A stretch of 64,000 nt of DNA from Flavobacteriales bacterium (GTDB taxonomy: Bacteria > Bacteroidota > Bacteroidia > Flavobacteriales_G > JALEGO01), in the NCBI GenBank assembly GCA_020628935.1, contig JAHDEG010000008.1:124001-188000 (forward strand), given 5' to 3'. Each line of letters opens with the position of its first letter. Position 1 is the stretch's first letter. The notes below the pieces were generated by a model. It worked only from the letters and a program-made list of their open reading frames with translations. It did not search any database and was not told where the DNA came from. Made by a program: the position numbers and the translations under genes. This document shows, in pieces, positions 18,537-29,449 of the stretch.

Positions 18537-19035
18537 CGTTTAATATTTTTTGTTCTATAGAAGTTGTTGAGTATCCTTCTAAAAAAGGAATTGTTTTTGT
18601 TTCTCCTCCCCAAGATTTTACCTCCTTACTGCCAATTATTTGTTCTACTTTCCAATCACCACCTTTAACCAAAACATCAGGTTTAACTTCATTAATTAAC
18701 TTTAGTGGTGTGGGTTCGCTAAAAAGTATTACGGCATCGGTGTAATGTAGTGCTGCGAGTATTATTGCTCTAGAGTCTTCGTCTTTTATTGGACGGTTAA
18801 TACCTTTGTTTAGTGTTTTTACAGATGCATCGGCATTTAACCCAATAACTAATCGGTCGCCTAGTTGTGCTGCTTCGGCTAAATACTCAATATGGCCTCT
18901 ATGTAAAAGATCAAAACATCCGTTTGTAAACACAATTTTTTCTTGTTTAAATTTCCATTGTGCAATCGTTTTTTTAAACTGGTTTATATCTGATATTACT
19001 TTAGATTTTATGAAGTCAAGCTTACCAACAAACAT
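18520..19035 (-). CDS. rfaE2: D-glycero-beta-D-manno-heptose 1-phosphate adenylyltransferase
   Basis: A nucleotidyltransferase of 171 residues that makes ADP-heptose for lipopolysaccharide core. It has the cytidylyltransferase-type motif FTNGCFDLLHRGH (HRGH at residues 45-48), followed by RLVIGLNADASV and a later TTSIEQKI segment. It matches the second domain of HldE as a free-standing protein, common in Bacteroidota. The kinase half is not in the window. A TATCTTTG -7 box lies upstream at 19059-19066. It overlaps radA by 17 bp. Confidence 0.92.
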   Translation of the reverse strand: MFVGKLDFIKSKVISDINQFKKTIAQWKFKQEKIVFTNGCFDLLHRGHIEYLAEAAQLGDRLVIGLNADASVKTLNKGINRPIKDEDSRAIILAALHYTDAVILFSEPTPLKLINEVKPDVLVKGGDWKVEQIIGSKEVKSWGGETKTIPFLEGYSTTSIEQKILNGESKS

Positions 19036-19058
19036 ATGCTGAGTTTTAGTTTACACGC

Positions 19059-19066
19059 CAAAGATA
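19059..19066 (-). promoter_or_regulatory. -7 box upstream of rfaE2-radA
   Basis: TATCTTTG on the minus strand matches the Bacteroidota -7 consensus TAnnTTTG exactly, 24 bp before the rfaE2 ATG. No TTG is present at the usual -33 spacing, so only half of the promoter is supported. Confidence 0.4.
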
Positions 19067-19153
19067 ATTGGTTTTGCTTGTATTAGAGGAAAACTAATAT
19101 GTTTTAGTATTAAATGCATAACTGTTGCTGATTAACAGTCATATTTAATATTT

Positions 19154-20206
19154 TTGATCAAATTACTTTTTTTGAATACAAAACCTAAAATATTACTCAT
19201 ATACACTGGTGGAACCATTGGAATGATTCAAGATGTTGAAACGGATGCGCTCAAACCACTAGATTTTAATCATTTAAAAAGTCATGTTCCAGAGGTTAAT
19301 AGGTTAAACGTAAATTTAGAATCAGTTGCATTTGAAAAGCCTATAGACTCTAGTAATATTCAAATTGATGTAATTCAGCGATTGGGTGAAATAATAGCCG
19401 ATAATTACGAGCAAAAAGATGGTTTTGTGATTTTACACGGCACTGATACGATGTCTTACACTGCATCTGCTTTAAGTTTTATGTTGGAAGGATTAAAAAA
19501 GCCTGTTATATTAACCGGGTCTCAGCTTCCAATAGGTGTTACGAGAACGGATGGAAAAGAAAATTTAATAACAGCTATTGAAATTGCTGCCGCTCAGAAA
19601 TCTGTAGGTAAACAGATTCATGAAGTATGCATATATTTTGAAAATCAATTAATGCGCGGTAATAGAACACATAAATATAGTGCTGAACATTTTGATGCTT
19701 TTAAATCGCCAAATTACCCAGTATTGGCCAAGGCGGGTGTCCACATAAATTATGATCTTGCAGCAATTAACGTTAGTAAAAGCAGGTCGTTTATGTTGCG
19801 AACGTCTTTAAATAATAATATTGCTGTTTTAAGTCTTTTTCCGGGTATTTCTGCTTTTGCTTTGAAGGGATTTGAAAATATGGAAGGATTAAAAGGATTA
19901 ATTATTCATTCTTTTGGCTCGGGCAATATTCCAGATAGTAAACATATTTCTAAAACACTAAATGTATTATTGGCTAAGGGAGTTATTATTTATAACGTAA
20001 CGCAGTGTAATTCTGGCTTTGTAGATAGGCGAGCTTATGCGACTAACAAAGATTTATTAAAATCAGATATAGTTGACGGGGCCGATATTACCCTAGAGGC
20101 CGCTATAATGAAAATGATGTATGTTCTGGGGTTAAACCTCTCGTTAAAAGAAAGCCAATATCACTTGGCTCAAAATTTAAGAGGAGAAATATCCAACGAT
20201 AATTAA
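19154..20206 (+). CDS. ansA: type I (cytoplasmic) L-asparaginase
   Basis: Hydrolyses asparagine to aspartate and ammonia. The 350-residue protein shows LIYTGGTIGM near residue 16 (first catalytic Thr), ILHGTDTMSYTASAL near residue 97 (second Thr-Asp pair) and TGSQLPIGVTRTDGKEN. There is no signal peptide, so the cytosolic type is favoured. No ATG exists before the conserved core: the possible starts are TTG at 19154 or TTG at 19172, and the second gives a family-like N-terminus (NTKPKILLIYTGG). The gene is followed 11 bp later by the TMTC-like gene. Confidence 0.93.
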   Translation: MIKLLFLNTKPKILLIYTGGTIGMIQDVETDALKPLDFNHLKSHVPEVNRLNVNLESVAFEKPIDSSNIQIDVIQRLGEIIADNYEQKDGFVILHGTDTMSYTASALSFMLEGLKKPVILTGSQLPIGVTRTDGKENLITAIEIAAAQKSVGKQIHEVCIYFENQLMRGNRTHKYSAEHFDAFKSPNYPVLAKAGVHINYDLAAINVSKSRSFMLRTSLNNNIAVLSLFPGISAFALKGFENMEGLKGLIIHSFGSGNIPDSKHISKTLNVLLAKGVIIYNVTQCNSGFVDRRAYATNKDLLKSDIVDGADITLEAAIMKMMYVLGLNLSLKESQYHLAQNLRGEISNDN

Positions 20207-20217
20207 AAGAAAATATA

Positions 20218-22278
20218 ATGAGTGCTGTAAATAAGTTAAAGTTAAGTCCCTTTGCGCCTAAAGTGATTCTGTTTCTTTTTGCATTTCTACTATATGCAAA
20301 TACATTTAAGTTTGATTTTGCTTTAGATGATAAAATTGTAATTACGGTTAATTCATTTACCAAGCAAGGGTTTGAAGGAATAGATGATATTTTCAAAACA
20401 GAAGCGTTTACTGGTTTTTTTGGTAAAAAAAAGAACTTAGTTGAAGGAGGTAGGTACCGCCCACTTACATTGGCATATTTTGCAGTTGTTTGGGATTTTG
20501 TAGGGCCTAAGGAAGGGTATTCTGAAAAAATAACTGAACGCAAAGAAAGCTTAGCTGCTAGTGTTTTACACGTTAATAATGCTATTTTTTATGGTTTAAC
20601 GGCCGTGTTGTTATTTGTTGTTTTGAGTTTAATGTTCTCAGGGGGTATTCCTGAAAAATATACTCCTAATAATTTTGGGCTACCTTTTATTGTTACCGCT
20701 TTGTTTATAGCTCACCCGTTGCATACCGAAGTAGTGGCCAACATTAAAAGTTTAGATGAAATATGGGCTTTTTTGGCAGGATTATTGGCAACTTATTTTT
20801 CGCTTAAGTATTACGATTCGAAGAAAATTATAAATCTTATTTACGTATTCTTAGCCTTTTTTATTGGCTCTTTTGCTAAAGAAAGCATTGTTGTTTTCTT
20901 AGGTGTAATACCGCTTACTCTACTAGTTTTTAGATCCAAAACTATGCGGTTGCCAATGTTTTTTCCATTGCTTCCGGCAGTAATAGGTTTCGGAATTTAT
21001 TTTGCTGTTCGAGTTTGGGTTTTGGGTGATCAGTCTGGAGATGTGCCAGATCAGCTCATGAATAAACCTTTCTTGTATGCTACAATAGGAGAGAAGTTTG
21101 CCACAATATTATTTAGTATGCTCTTTTATTTAAAATTGCTTGTTTATCCTGCCGTATTAACACATGATTATTATCCTTGGCATCCAGTATCAACAGATAA
21201 TTTTATTTGGGATGGAAAAAACTTCCCATATATAGATCCTTCAAATCCGCTAGTGTGGATTTCTGTCTTATTATATGTTGGCATGCTTATTTATGGTGTT
21301 TACAGTTTGTTTAAGCCTAGTGCGAATAAAATTATTGGTTACTGTGCTTTGTTTTTTGTGGGAACTTTTATTTTGTTTTCAAATCTGTTTTTTGAAATAG
21401 GTGTATTTATGAATGAACGTTTTATGTATGTTCCTTCTTTAGCTTTTTGTTTATTAATAGGATGGGCACTGCATCGGTTTTTATCTTACCAATTGCGAAC
21501 AGGAGCTATAATTATTATTCTGGCATTGTTTTCTTTTAAAACATACACAAGAAATTTTGCTTGGGAAAACGACAGAACACTTTCAATTACTGATTACGAA
21601 ACCTCTAAAAATAGTGCAAAGGTAAATATGTCTGCGGGAGGAGCATATTATGAAAATAGTTTGGAAGAGAAAAATACTACTAAAAAGGCTAAATTATTGA
21701 ATAAGTCTATTGCTTTATTACAACGCTCCATTCAACTTTATCCTTCTTATATTCAGTCTAAAGCGTTGTTAGGTCATGCATGTTATGAAGCAGAACAGTA
21801 TAAAAACAGTGTTTCAGCTTATGAAAGTGGACTAAAACAAAGTGCTAACTTCAAAGACATTGAAAATGCTATTTTCATAATTGCTGATACGTTGGCAAGA
21901 GCTAAAAAACCTGCTGAGAGTGTACAATATTTAGAAATGCTGGCTAAATATCAACCAAAAAACGCTAAGGTGTTTGCTGAGTTAGGTAAAGTATGGGGCA
22001 AAGAACTCGGAAATATAAATAAGGCAAAAATATATTTAGAGAAATCTTTCGAGTTAGACCCTAATAACGTAAATGTGTTGGAAAATTTAGGTGTTGCTTA
22101 TGGGTTTAGTAGAGATTTTAATAAATCTCTTAGCTTTTTTCAAAAAGCATTGGCTTTAGAGCCAAATAAACCTGCCATTATTAGAAATATTGGCGTTACT
22201 TATTTAAATCTCGGTAATAGAAAATTAGGAGAAAAGTACTTGGCTAGGGCTGCTGAACTAGATGAGGTTAACTTATAG
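20218..22278 (+). CDS. TMTC-like GT-C membrane protein with C-terminal TPR repeats
   Basis: A 686-residue protein with about ten membrane helices (residues 15-465) followed by tetratricopeptide repeats (about 470-680). The membrane half carries marks of GT-C glycosyltransferases related to animal TMTC O-mannosyltransferases: an acidic pair DD at 37-38 in the first periplasmic loop, RYRPL at 79-83, and HPLHTEVV at 166-173 followed by SLDEIWAF. The TPR units include AKIYLEKSFELDPNNVNVLENLGVAYG. By analogy it may glycosylate exported proteins from a polyprenyl-phosphate sugar; this is inferred. The stop overlaps the convergent serine hydrolase pseudogene by 6 bp. Confidence 0.85.
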   Translation: MSAVNKLKLSPFAPKVILFLFAFLLYANTFKFDFALDDKIVITVNSFTKQGFEGIDDIFKTEAFTGFFGKKKNLVEGGRYRPLTLAYFAVVWDFVGPKEGYSEKITERKESLAASVLHVNNAIFYGLTAVLLFVVLSLMFSGGIPEKYTPNNFGLPFIVTALFIAHPLHTEVVANIKSLDEIWAFLAGLLATYFSLKYYDSKKIINLIYVFLAFFIGSFAKESIVVFLGVIPLTLLVFRSKTMRLPMFFPLLPAVIGFGIYFAVRVWVLGDQSGDVPDQLMNKPFLYATIGEKFATILFSMLFYLKLLVYPAVLTHDYYPWHPVSTDNFIWDGKNFPYIDPSNPLVWISVLLYVGMLIYGVYSLFKPSANKIIGYCALFFVGTFILFSNLFFEIGVFMNERFMYVPSLAFCLLIGWALHRFLSYQLRTGAIIIILALFSFKTYTRNFAWENDRTLSITDYETSKNSAKVNMSAGGAYYENSLEEKNTTKKAKLLNKSIALLQRSIQLYPSYIQSKALLGHACYEAEQYKNSVSAYESGLKQSANFKDIENAIFIIADTLARAKKPAESVQYLEMLAKYQPKNAKVFAELGKVWGKELGNINKAKIYLEKSFELDPNNVNVLENLGVAYGFSRDFNKSLSFFQKALALEPNKPAIIRNIGVTYLNLGNRKLGEKYLARAAELDEVNL

Positions 22279-23395
22279 TTTTTTAGCTGTATTTTCAACC
22301 AGTGATTTAATTTGCCAGTAGTCAGTTCTCTTACTATTAAATAAGCCAATCAATACTTTGTTAGAATCTTTCCATGATTTGATAAATGAAGAGTAGGTAA
22401 TATATTGTCCTGTATGTGAAACAATTTTGGGTTTATCTACCTTAATCACCCAGCCTAAGCCATAATTTACCAGCTCTCCGTTGTTTAATTTTGAAGGCGA
22501 AAACATTTCGTTTCTATATTTTGTATTTAGGAAGCTGGTGTCATTTATTGCTTGGGTTAATTTATATAAATCAGCTACGTTTGAGCAAACGTTGTTTGAT
22601 CCTATTAAATTATTTTGAATACTTATTACGTGATCTTTTTTCTTGTTGTTTTTTATTGATGGCGAATGAGCTGTTATTTCGTGCAAATGTGTACTATCGA
22701 TATGCATTCCATAAGAATAGTTCATTTTCAAAGGGATAAGAATATTCTTATTAATGAATTCCTGATATTGCGTTCCGCTTACTTTTTCAATTAAAATAGC
22801 TAATAAGTCAAAACCATCATTTGAATATAAAAAAGTACTTCCGGTCGGATGCTTTAATTTGAATTTCTTTTTTACGTAATCTTTGTAAAACAGATTGTTG
22901 GTTACAGCATTGGCACCTACTTTTCTAGCGTATTTACCCCATTTTTTATTGTAATATATTCTGAGGTATGACTTAGTAGATGTCTAGGTGTCATGTTTAT
23001 GTATGGAAAGTCTGGAAGATATTTACTTACATCGGAATCAATATTTATTAGTCGCTCTTGCTGTAAAAGAATTGTTGCAACTGCTGTAATAGGCTTGGAT
23101 AGAGATCCTAGATGAAAGGGAGTCTCTTTTTGTAGTCTTTCAGTAAGCGTTTTATTACCATAAGTCTTTTGAAATAAAATACCAGTACTATCGGCAATTA
23201 GAATTACCCCATTCAATTGACCAGACAATTCAATATCAGTTAGCTGTGAGTCTAATTTATCAAAAAGCAGTTGTTGCTGACTGTTTGAATTGTTTACTAT
23301 TAATAGTAGTAATACAACTACTGTAGATTGGACTGCAAGCTTAAACTTAACTTTAGTAAAAATAATAGTAATTTTAACCTTCTGATTAACGGCAT
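22273..23395 (-). pseudogene. beta-lactamase-class serine hydrolase, frameshifted
   Basis: The remains of a secreted serine hydrolase (class C beta-lactamase/DD-peptidase fold). One frame carries LTDIELSGQLNGVILIAD, the catalytic SLSK in FHLGSLSKPITA, and LLSHTSE, then shifts near 22968. The other frame continues with NKKWGKYARKVGANAV, the YSND motif and the rest to 22273, ending VSHTGQY and a normal C-terminus. The N-terminus is also damaged: the ATG at 23395 opens a signal-like peptide that stops in its own frame after 25 codons, and the SLSK frame has no ATG upstream. Two lesions argue for real decay rather than one sequencing error. Confidence 0.75.
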
Positions 23396-23448
23396 TAAGA
23401 GAGTTGGATGTTATAATTAATCTCCTCTCTCCAATTATGGCTAGCTTT

Positions 23449-23685
23449 TTAATCAGCTAGTATAACAGCCTTATTGTTGCTTATTTCAACAACACCACCT
23501 TTAATATCAAAACTTAGTTCTTTACCGCCTTCTTCTGTTATAAGTATTGAACCTTTACCTAATGCAGATATAAGTGGTGCGTGATCTTTCAAAACTCCAA
23601 ACAAACCATTTATGCCAGGAAGTTCAATGTAGTTCACTGTTCCGGAATAAACATTTTTATCAGGTGCGATAATTTCTAAAACCAT
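23449..23685 (-). CDS. atpC: ATP synthase F1 epsilon subunit
   Basis: A 78-residue subunit of the F1 central stalk, with ELPGINGLFGVLKDHAPLISAL, the family's beta-sandwich core. The usual C-terminal helical hairpin (residues about 90-135 in longer homologues) is missing. This is the normal short form in Bacteroidota and suggests no epsilon-type inhibition of ATP hydrolysis. It sits 13 bp downstream of atpD. The rest of the ATP synthase genes are not in the window, so the beta and epsilon genes are split from the main operon, as is common in this phylum. Confidence 0.93.
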   Translation of the reverse strand: MVLEIIAPDKNVYSGTVNYIELPGINGLFGVLKDHAPLISALGKGSILITEEGGKELSFDIKGGVVEISNNKAVILAD

Positions 23686-23698
23686 AAAAATTTAAGAT

Positions 23699-25246
<1,548 letters not shown>

Positions 25247-25386
25247 TTATTTACATTACTGAAAAATATTTGTTGGTTATACTTGAACTAAATTCATCCA
25301 TTAACATCTAACAAGTTTTGTTTTTAACTGTGGTAATGCTTTTTCATGCGATTCAATATGTTATTTTTGTTTAGTTAACTAGTAAG

Positions 25387-26310
25387 TTGAAAATACACAA
25401 TTCCATAGAAGATTTTACAGGTACAAATAATACAGTTGTAACCACAGGTACTTTTGACGGGTTGCATCCTGGACACTTAAAAATTATCGATTCATTAAAG
25501 CAAAATGCATTAGATTTAAACTTAGAATCTGTTGTCCTGACTTTCCACCCACATCCTAGAATAGCTTTATTTCCTGATGATAACAATATAAAGCTATTAA
25601 TGACAATAGATGAAAAAGTAGAGCATTTTAGAAAATTGGGGATCGATCATTTAATAATTCATCCATTTACAAAAGAATTTTCACGAACGAGTTTTGTTCA
25701 TTATATAAGAGATTTACTAGTTTCAAAAATGAATATGAGCCACCTGATAGTAGGTCATGATCATCAGTTTGGTAAAAACAGAGAGGGTACCATTCAAAAT
25801 ATTAAGGAGTTAGAAGAACTATACGGGTTTAAAACCTCTGTTGTTAGTGCACTTCAGGTTCAAGAGATTAACGTTTCTTCCACCAAAATTAGAAATGCAC
25901 TTTTTGAAGGAGAAGTATATCGTGCTGCAAAATTGTTAGGATATAAGTATAGTTTAAGAGGAAAGGTTGTTCATGGCGATAAAAAAGGTAGGGAGTTGGG
26001 TTATCCGACTGCTAACATTATAGTAGAGGATTCTTTCAAGCTAATTCCTCACGAAGGAGTTTATGTTGTTAAAATTAAAATTGCTAATGTTTGGTTTGGG
26101 GGGATGATGAATGTAGGGGGGAAACCAACTTTTAACAAAAGAGGTACAGGTCTCGAAGTTCACATATTCTCATTTGCTGGTGATATATACAACCAAGTAA
26201 TTGACGTTAAATTTATAAAGCGAATACGTTCAATTCGTAAATTTGAATCTTTGCAAGACTTAAAAAGACAATTAGAACAAGATAAAATTCTTTCTCTAAA
26301 TATACTATAA
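25387..26310 (+). CDS. ribF: bifunctional riboflavin kinase / FAD synthetase
   Basis: Makes FMN from riboflavin and FAD from FMN, in the cytosol. The 307-residue protein has an N-terminal adenylyltransferase domain with TGTFDGLHPGH (HxGH class) near residues 20-30, VGHDHQFGKNREG and SSTKIR. A C-terminal flavokinase domain follows, with GYPTANI near residue 205 and EVHIFSF. The start is a TTG at 25387, and the N-terminus KIHNSIEDF fits family members, so a missing ATG is accepted. It is divergent from atpD. Confidence 0.95.
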   Translation: MKIHNSIEDFTGTNNTVVTTGTFDGLHPGHLKIIDSLKQNALDLNLESVVLTFHPHPRIALFPDDNNIKLLMTIDEKVEHFRKLGIDHLIIHPFTKEFSRTSFVHYIRDLLVSKMNMSHLIVGHDHQFGKNREGTIQNIKELEELYGFKTSVVSALQVQEINVSSTKIRNALFEGEVYRAAKLLGYKYSLRGKVVHGDKKGRELGYPTANIIVEDSFKLIPHEGVYVVKIKIANVWFGGMMNVGGKPTFNKRGTGLEVHIFSFAGDIYNQVIDVKFIKRIRSIRKFESLQDLKRQLEQDKILSLNIL

Positions 26311-26331
26311 TCGTTATTCTAAAAACCTTCT

Positions 26332-26339
26332 TATCTTTG
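26332..26339 (+). promoter_or_regulatory. -7 box abutting the DUF4468 start codon
   Basis: TATCTTTG matches TAnnTTTG exactly and ends 4 nt before the ATG at 26344. If the initiation point is the usual 5-7 nt downstream, the transcript is leaderless or nearly so. A -33 TTG is not evident. Confidence 0.45.
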
Positions 26340-26343
26340 CAAT

Positions 26344-26913
26344 ATGAAAAAATCTACACTATTATTAGCTATTAGTATTGTTTTAACCATTACTACGTTT
26401 GCACAAAAGAAAAAAAATCAACAGCCACCAGTTGAGATTCCAACATTCAACATGACCTCAAATAGTACCGTTGAATATTCAGAAGTTGTTGAGGTAACAG
26501 GGTCAGCTGCAGATTTATATAAAAAAGCATTAGACTGGTTTAATACCTACTACAAGAATCCATCAAGCGTTATTAGAGAAAAAAAAGAAGGAGAATCTAT
26601 TAAAGGAAAGGGGAAATTTAGAATCTATGATGTTAATCAAGAAACTGGGAGCAAAACTCCTAGTAACGGAATGATGATGTATGATATTACTATTTCTTTG
26701 AAAGATGGTAAATACAGATATGTAATAGAAAAAATCACACAAAAATCTTCATCTTTTGTAGGGATAGAGAAATGGATTAACGAAAACACTGATGCTCAGC
26801 GTTTTTTAACAGCAAATTATTTAGTGCAAGTTGATAAAGAGTTGAAAAATGTGGCCAGTAAATTAAAAGCGCACATGGCAGCAAATAATTCTTCAAAGTC
26901 AAGCGATTGGTAA
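26344..26913 (+). CDS. secreted DUF4468 domain protein
   Basis: A 189-residue protein with a signal peptide (MKKSTLLLAISIVLTITTFAQ) and a short lysine/glutamine-rich linker. A DUF4468-type domain follows at about residues 45-165: VVEVTGSAADLYKKALDWFNTYY, SIKGKGKFRIYD, MYDITISLKDGKYRYVIEKI. These domains have a TBP-like alpha/beta fold common in Bacteroidota secreted proteins, but their ligand is unknown. It lies between ribF and ffh, 44 bp upstream of the ffh ATG. Confidence 0.85.
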   Translation: MKKSTLLLAISIVLTITTFAQKKKNQQPPVEIPTFNMTSNSTVEYSEVVEVTGSAADLYKKALDWFNTYYKNPSSVIREKKEGESIKGKGKFRIYDVNQETGSKTPSNGMMMYDITISLKDGKYRYVIEKITQKSSSFVGIEKWINENTDAQRFLTANYLVQVDKELKNVASKLKAHMAANNSSKSSDW

Positions 26914-26957
26914 ACGAAGTAATAATTGCAATAATCACTTTTTAAAGTTTATATACG

Positions 26958-28286
26958 ATGTTTGAAAATTTATCAGATAAATTAGATAGGGCTTTTAAGG
27001 TCTTAAAAGGACAAGGACAAATAACTGAAATTAATGTTGCTGAAACATTGAAGGAAGTTAGAAGAGCTCTGTTAGATGCTGATGTAAGTTTTAAGATAGC
27101 GAAAGACTTTACCGCGCGTGTTAAAACTAAAGCTCTAGGGCAAAATGTTCTCACTGCAGTTTCTCCAAGTCAGTTGCTTGTTAAAATTACGCATGATGAA
27201 TTAGCCGAATTAATGGGGGGAGACTCTGCAGATATTAATATATCTGAAAATCCGTCTGTCATATTAATGTCTGGTTTACAAGGCTCAGGTAAAACAACAT
27301 TTTCGGGGAAGTTAGCGAATTATTTAAGATCTAAAAATGCCAAGCGACCGCTTCTAGTTGCTTGTGATGTTTACAGACCAGCAGCAGTAGATCAATTAAC
27401 TGTGCTTGGTGAGCAATTAAACATCCCTGTGTTTTCTGATAAGTCAAGTACTGATCCAGTAAGTATAGCCAAGAGAGGAATTGAATACGCTAAAAGTCAA
27501 AGTTTAAATCTTGTTATTATAGATACAGCTGGGCGTTTAGCTGTAGATACCGAGATGATGAATGAAATTTCAGCCATTAAAAAAGCTATAAACCCAAGTG
27601 AGACTCTATTTATAGTAGATTCTATGACAGGGCAGGATGCTGTAAATACAGCTAAAGAATTTGATTCTGTACTCAATTACGATGGTGTTGTATTAACAAA
27701 GCTTGACGGTGACACAAGAGGTGGAGCGGCCTTGTCTATAAAATCGGTAGTTTCAAAGCCAATCAAATTTATTGGTACAGGTGAAAAAATGGAAGCGTTA
27801 GATCGTTTCCATCCTAGCCGAATGGCTGACCGTATTTTAGGCATGGGAGATGTTGTCTCTCTAGTTGAAAAAGCACAAGAGCAGTTCGATGAAGAACAAG
27901 CCCGAAAATTACAAAAGAAAATCGCCAAAAACACCTTCGACTTTAATGATTTTTTATCCCAGATTAATCAGATCAAAAAAATGGGTAATATGAAAGATTT
28001 AATGGGAATGATACCAGGAATGGGCAAAATGCTCAAAAATGTAGATATAGATGATGATGCATTTAAAGGCATTGAAGCAATCATAGGTTCTATGACGGTA
28101 GAAGAAAGAAGTAATCCATCATTAATAAATGGAAGCAGAAGGTCACGAATAGCTAAAGGTAGTGGAAATAACATACAAGAAGTTAACCGTTTAATTAAAC
28201 AATTTGATGACACCAGAAAAATGATGCGCATGATGAATGACAAGGGTAAAATGGCAAAATTAATGAGTCGAATGCCAAAAAGATAA
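26958..28286 (+). CDS. ffh: signal recognition particle protein Ffh
   Basis: The GTPase of SRP, which brings ribosomes with membrane-protein nascent chains to FtsY. The 442-residue protein has the N domain, the G domain with GLQGSGKTT at residues 106-114, DTAGRL and TKLDGD, and a methionine-rich M domain at about 330-435 (MGNMKDLMGMIPGMGKML, MMRMMNDKGKMAKLMSRM) that binds signal peptides and 4.5S RNA. All motifs are complete. The 4.5S RNA gene was not seen in the window. Confidence 0.98.
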   Translation: MFENLSDKLDRAFKVLKGQGQITEINVAETLKEVRRALLDADVSFKIAKDFTARVKTKALGQNVLTAVSPSQLLVKITHDELAELMGGDSADINISENPSVILMSGLQGSGKTTFSGKLANYLRSKNAKRPLLVACDVYRPAAVDQLTVLGEQLNIPVFSDKSSTDPVSIAKRGIEYAKSQSLNLVIIDTAGRLAVDTEMMNEISAIKKAINPSETLFIVDSMTGQDAVNTAKEFDSVLNYDGVVLTKLDGDTRGGAALSIKSVVSKPIKFIGTGEKMEALDRFHPSRMADRILGMGDVVSLVEKAQEQFDEEQARKLQKKIAKNTFDFNDFLSQINQIKKMGNMKDLMGMIPGMGKMLKNVDIDDDAFKGIEAIIGSMTVEERSNPSLINGSRRSRIAKGSGNNIQEVNRLIKQFDDTRKMMRMMNDKGKMAKLMSRMPKR

Positions 28287-28373
28287 GATTTATCAATACG
28301 TATTATTACTTAATCTCTGTTTTTATTGAGTATTTTTAACTAATTTCGCAAAACAAACAAAATTATAAACAAG

Positions 28374-29297
28374 ATGAAAAGAATTTTATTTTTAACACTA
28401 TCATTTGGTATTATTTCATTTTCAGCTACATCGCAAGATACTAGTGTAGAAAAAGAGCTTACAAAAAAAAGTGAATTAACAGAAGAAGGCTGGACTAAAG
28501 GTGGTCTCTTTGCTACTAATTTTTCTCAAGTTTCATTAACCAACTGGGTTGGTGGTGGTACTAACTCAATCGCTTTAAATGCATTATTAAACTTGCATGC
28601 AAACTTAAAGAAGGGAGATATGACCTGGGAAAACTCTTTAACACTAGGTTATGGTATAACCAAGCTAGGAGATGCTGATTTCTTTAAAAGTGATGATAGA
28701 ATTGAGCTAACTTCTAAATATGGCCGTAAAGCTTTTGGAGATTGGTCTTATGCAGGTCTAATTAACTTTCGTTCTCAAATGTTTGATGGTTTTGCTACAC
28801 CAACCGATACGGCAAGAATTTCTACTTTCTTAGCTCCAGGTTATCTTTTAGGTGCCTTAGGTTTAGACTATAAACCAAATGCAAATTTTTCAGCATTTAT
28901 TGCTCCAGTAACAGGCAAAATAACGTTCGTTATGGATGACGATTTAGCTGCAGTTGGCGCTTTTGGTGTTGACGCAGGTGAGAATATTAGAACAGAATTT
29001 GGGGGGTATGTGCGTTTGGCTTACGTTAACGATGAGTTGTTAGAAAATGTAAGTTTTACAACAAAACTTGATTTATTTTCTAATTATTTAAATAACCCAG
29101 AAAATATCGATGTAAACTGGGAAACAATTATTGGCTTAAAGGTGAATAAATTTATAACAGCATCATTATCAACTCTATTAATATATGATGATGATATTGA
29201 TATTACTGAAACTGATGCTGCAGGTGCAATAACAGGTTTCGGCCCAAGAACCCAATTCAAGCAAGTTTTTGGCGTAGGTTTATCATATAAATTTTAA
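28374..29297 (+). CDS. DUF3078 outer-membrane-like protein
   Basis: A 307-residue protein with a signal peptide (FLTLSFGIISFSATSQ) and a DUF3078-type domain: GWTKGGLFATNFSQVSLTNWVGGG, WENSLTLGYGITKLGD and a terminal VFGVGLSYKF. The alternating pattern of short hydrophobic strands and a C-terminal aromatic residue suggests an outer-membrane beta barrel. The family is common in Bacteroidota and has no known role. It is followed by a strong intrinsic terminator at 29338. Confidence 0.85.
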   Translation: MKRILFLTLSFGIISFSATSQDTSVEKELTKKSELTEEGWTKGGLFATNFSQVSLTNWVGGGTNSIALNALLNLHANLKKGDMTWENSLTLGYGITKLGDADFFKSDDRIELTSKYGRKAFGDWSYAGLINFRSQMFDGFATPTDTARISTFLAPGYLLGALGLDYKPNANFSAFIAPVTGKITFVMDDDLAAVGAFGVDAGENIRTEFGGYVRLAYVNDELLENVSFTTKLDLFSNYLNNPENIDVNWETIIGLKVNKFITASLSTLLIYDDDIDITETDAAGAITGFGPRTQFKQVFGVGLSYKF

Positions 29298-29337
29298 TAC
29301 TAAACCATATTTAATCTAATCTAAAATTAGGTTTTCA

Positions 29338-29370
29338 CAGCCTTGGAGAAATTTTCTTCAAGGCTGTTTT
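29338..29370 (+). terminator. intrinsic terminator of the DUF3078 gene
   Basis: A 13-bp inverted repeat with one G-U pair (CAGCCTTGGAGAA, 29338-29350, with 29354-29366) and a 3-nt loop, followed by TTTTGTTT. It lies 40 bp after the DUF3078 stop and 80 bp before the PIN-PhoH gene. Confidence 0.8.
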
Positions 29371-29449
29371 GTTTATAACTATATTATGTCATACAAAAAA
29401 TGTTAAAAGAGGATTGATACATTTATTATAACCTCTAAAATCTTAAACG

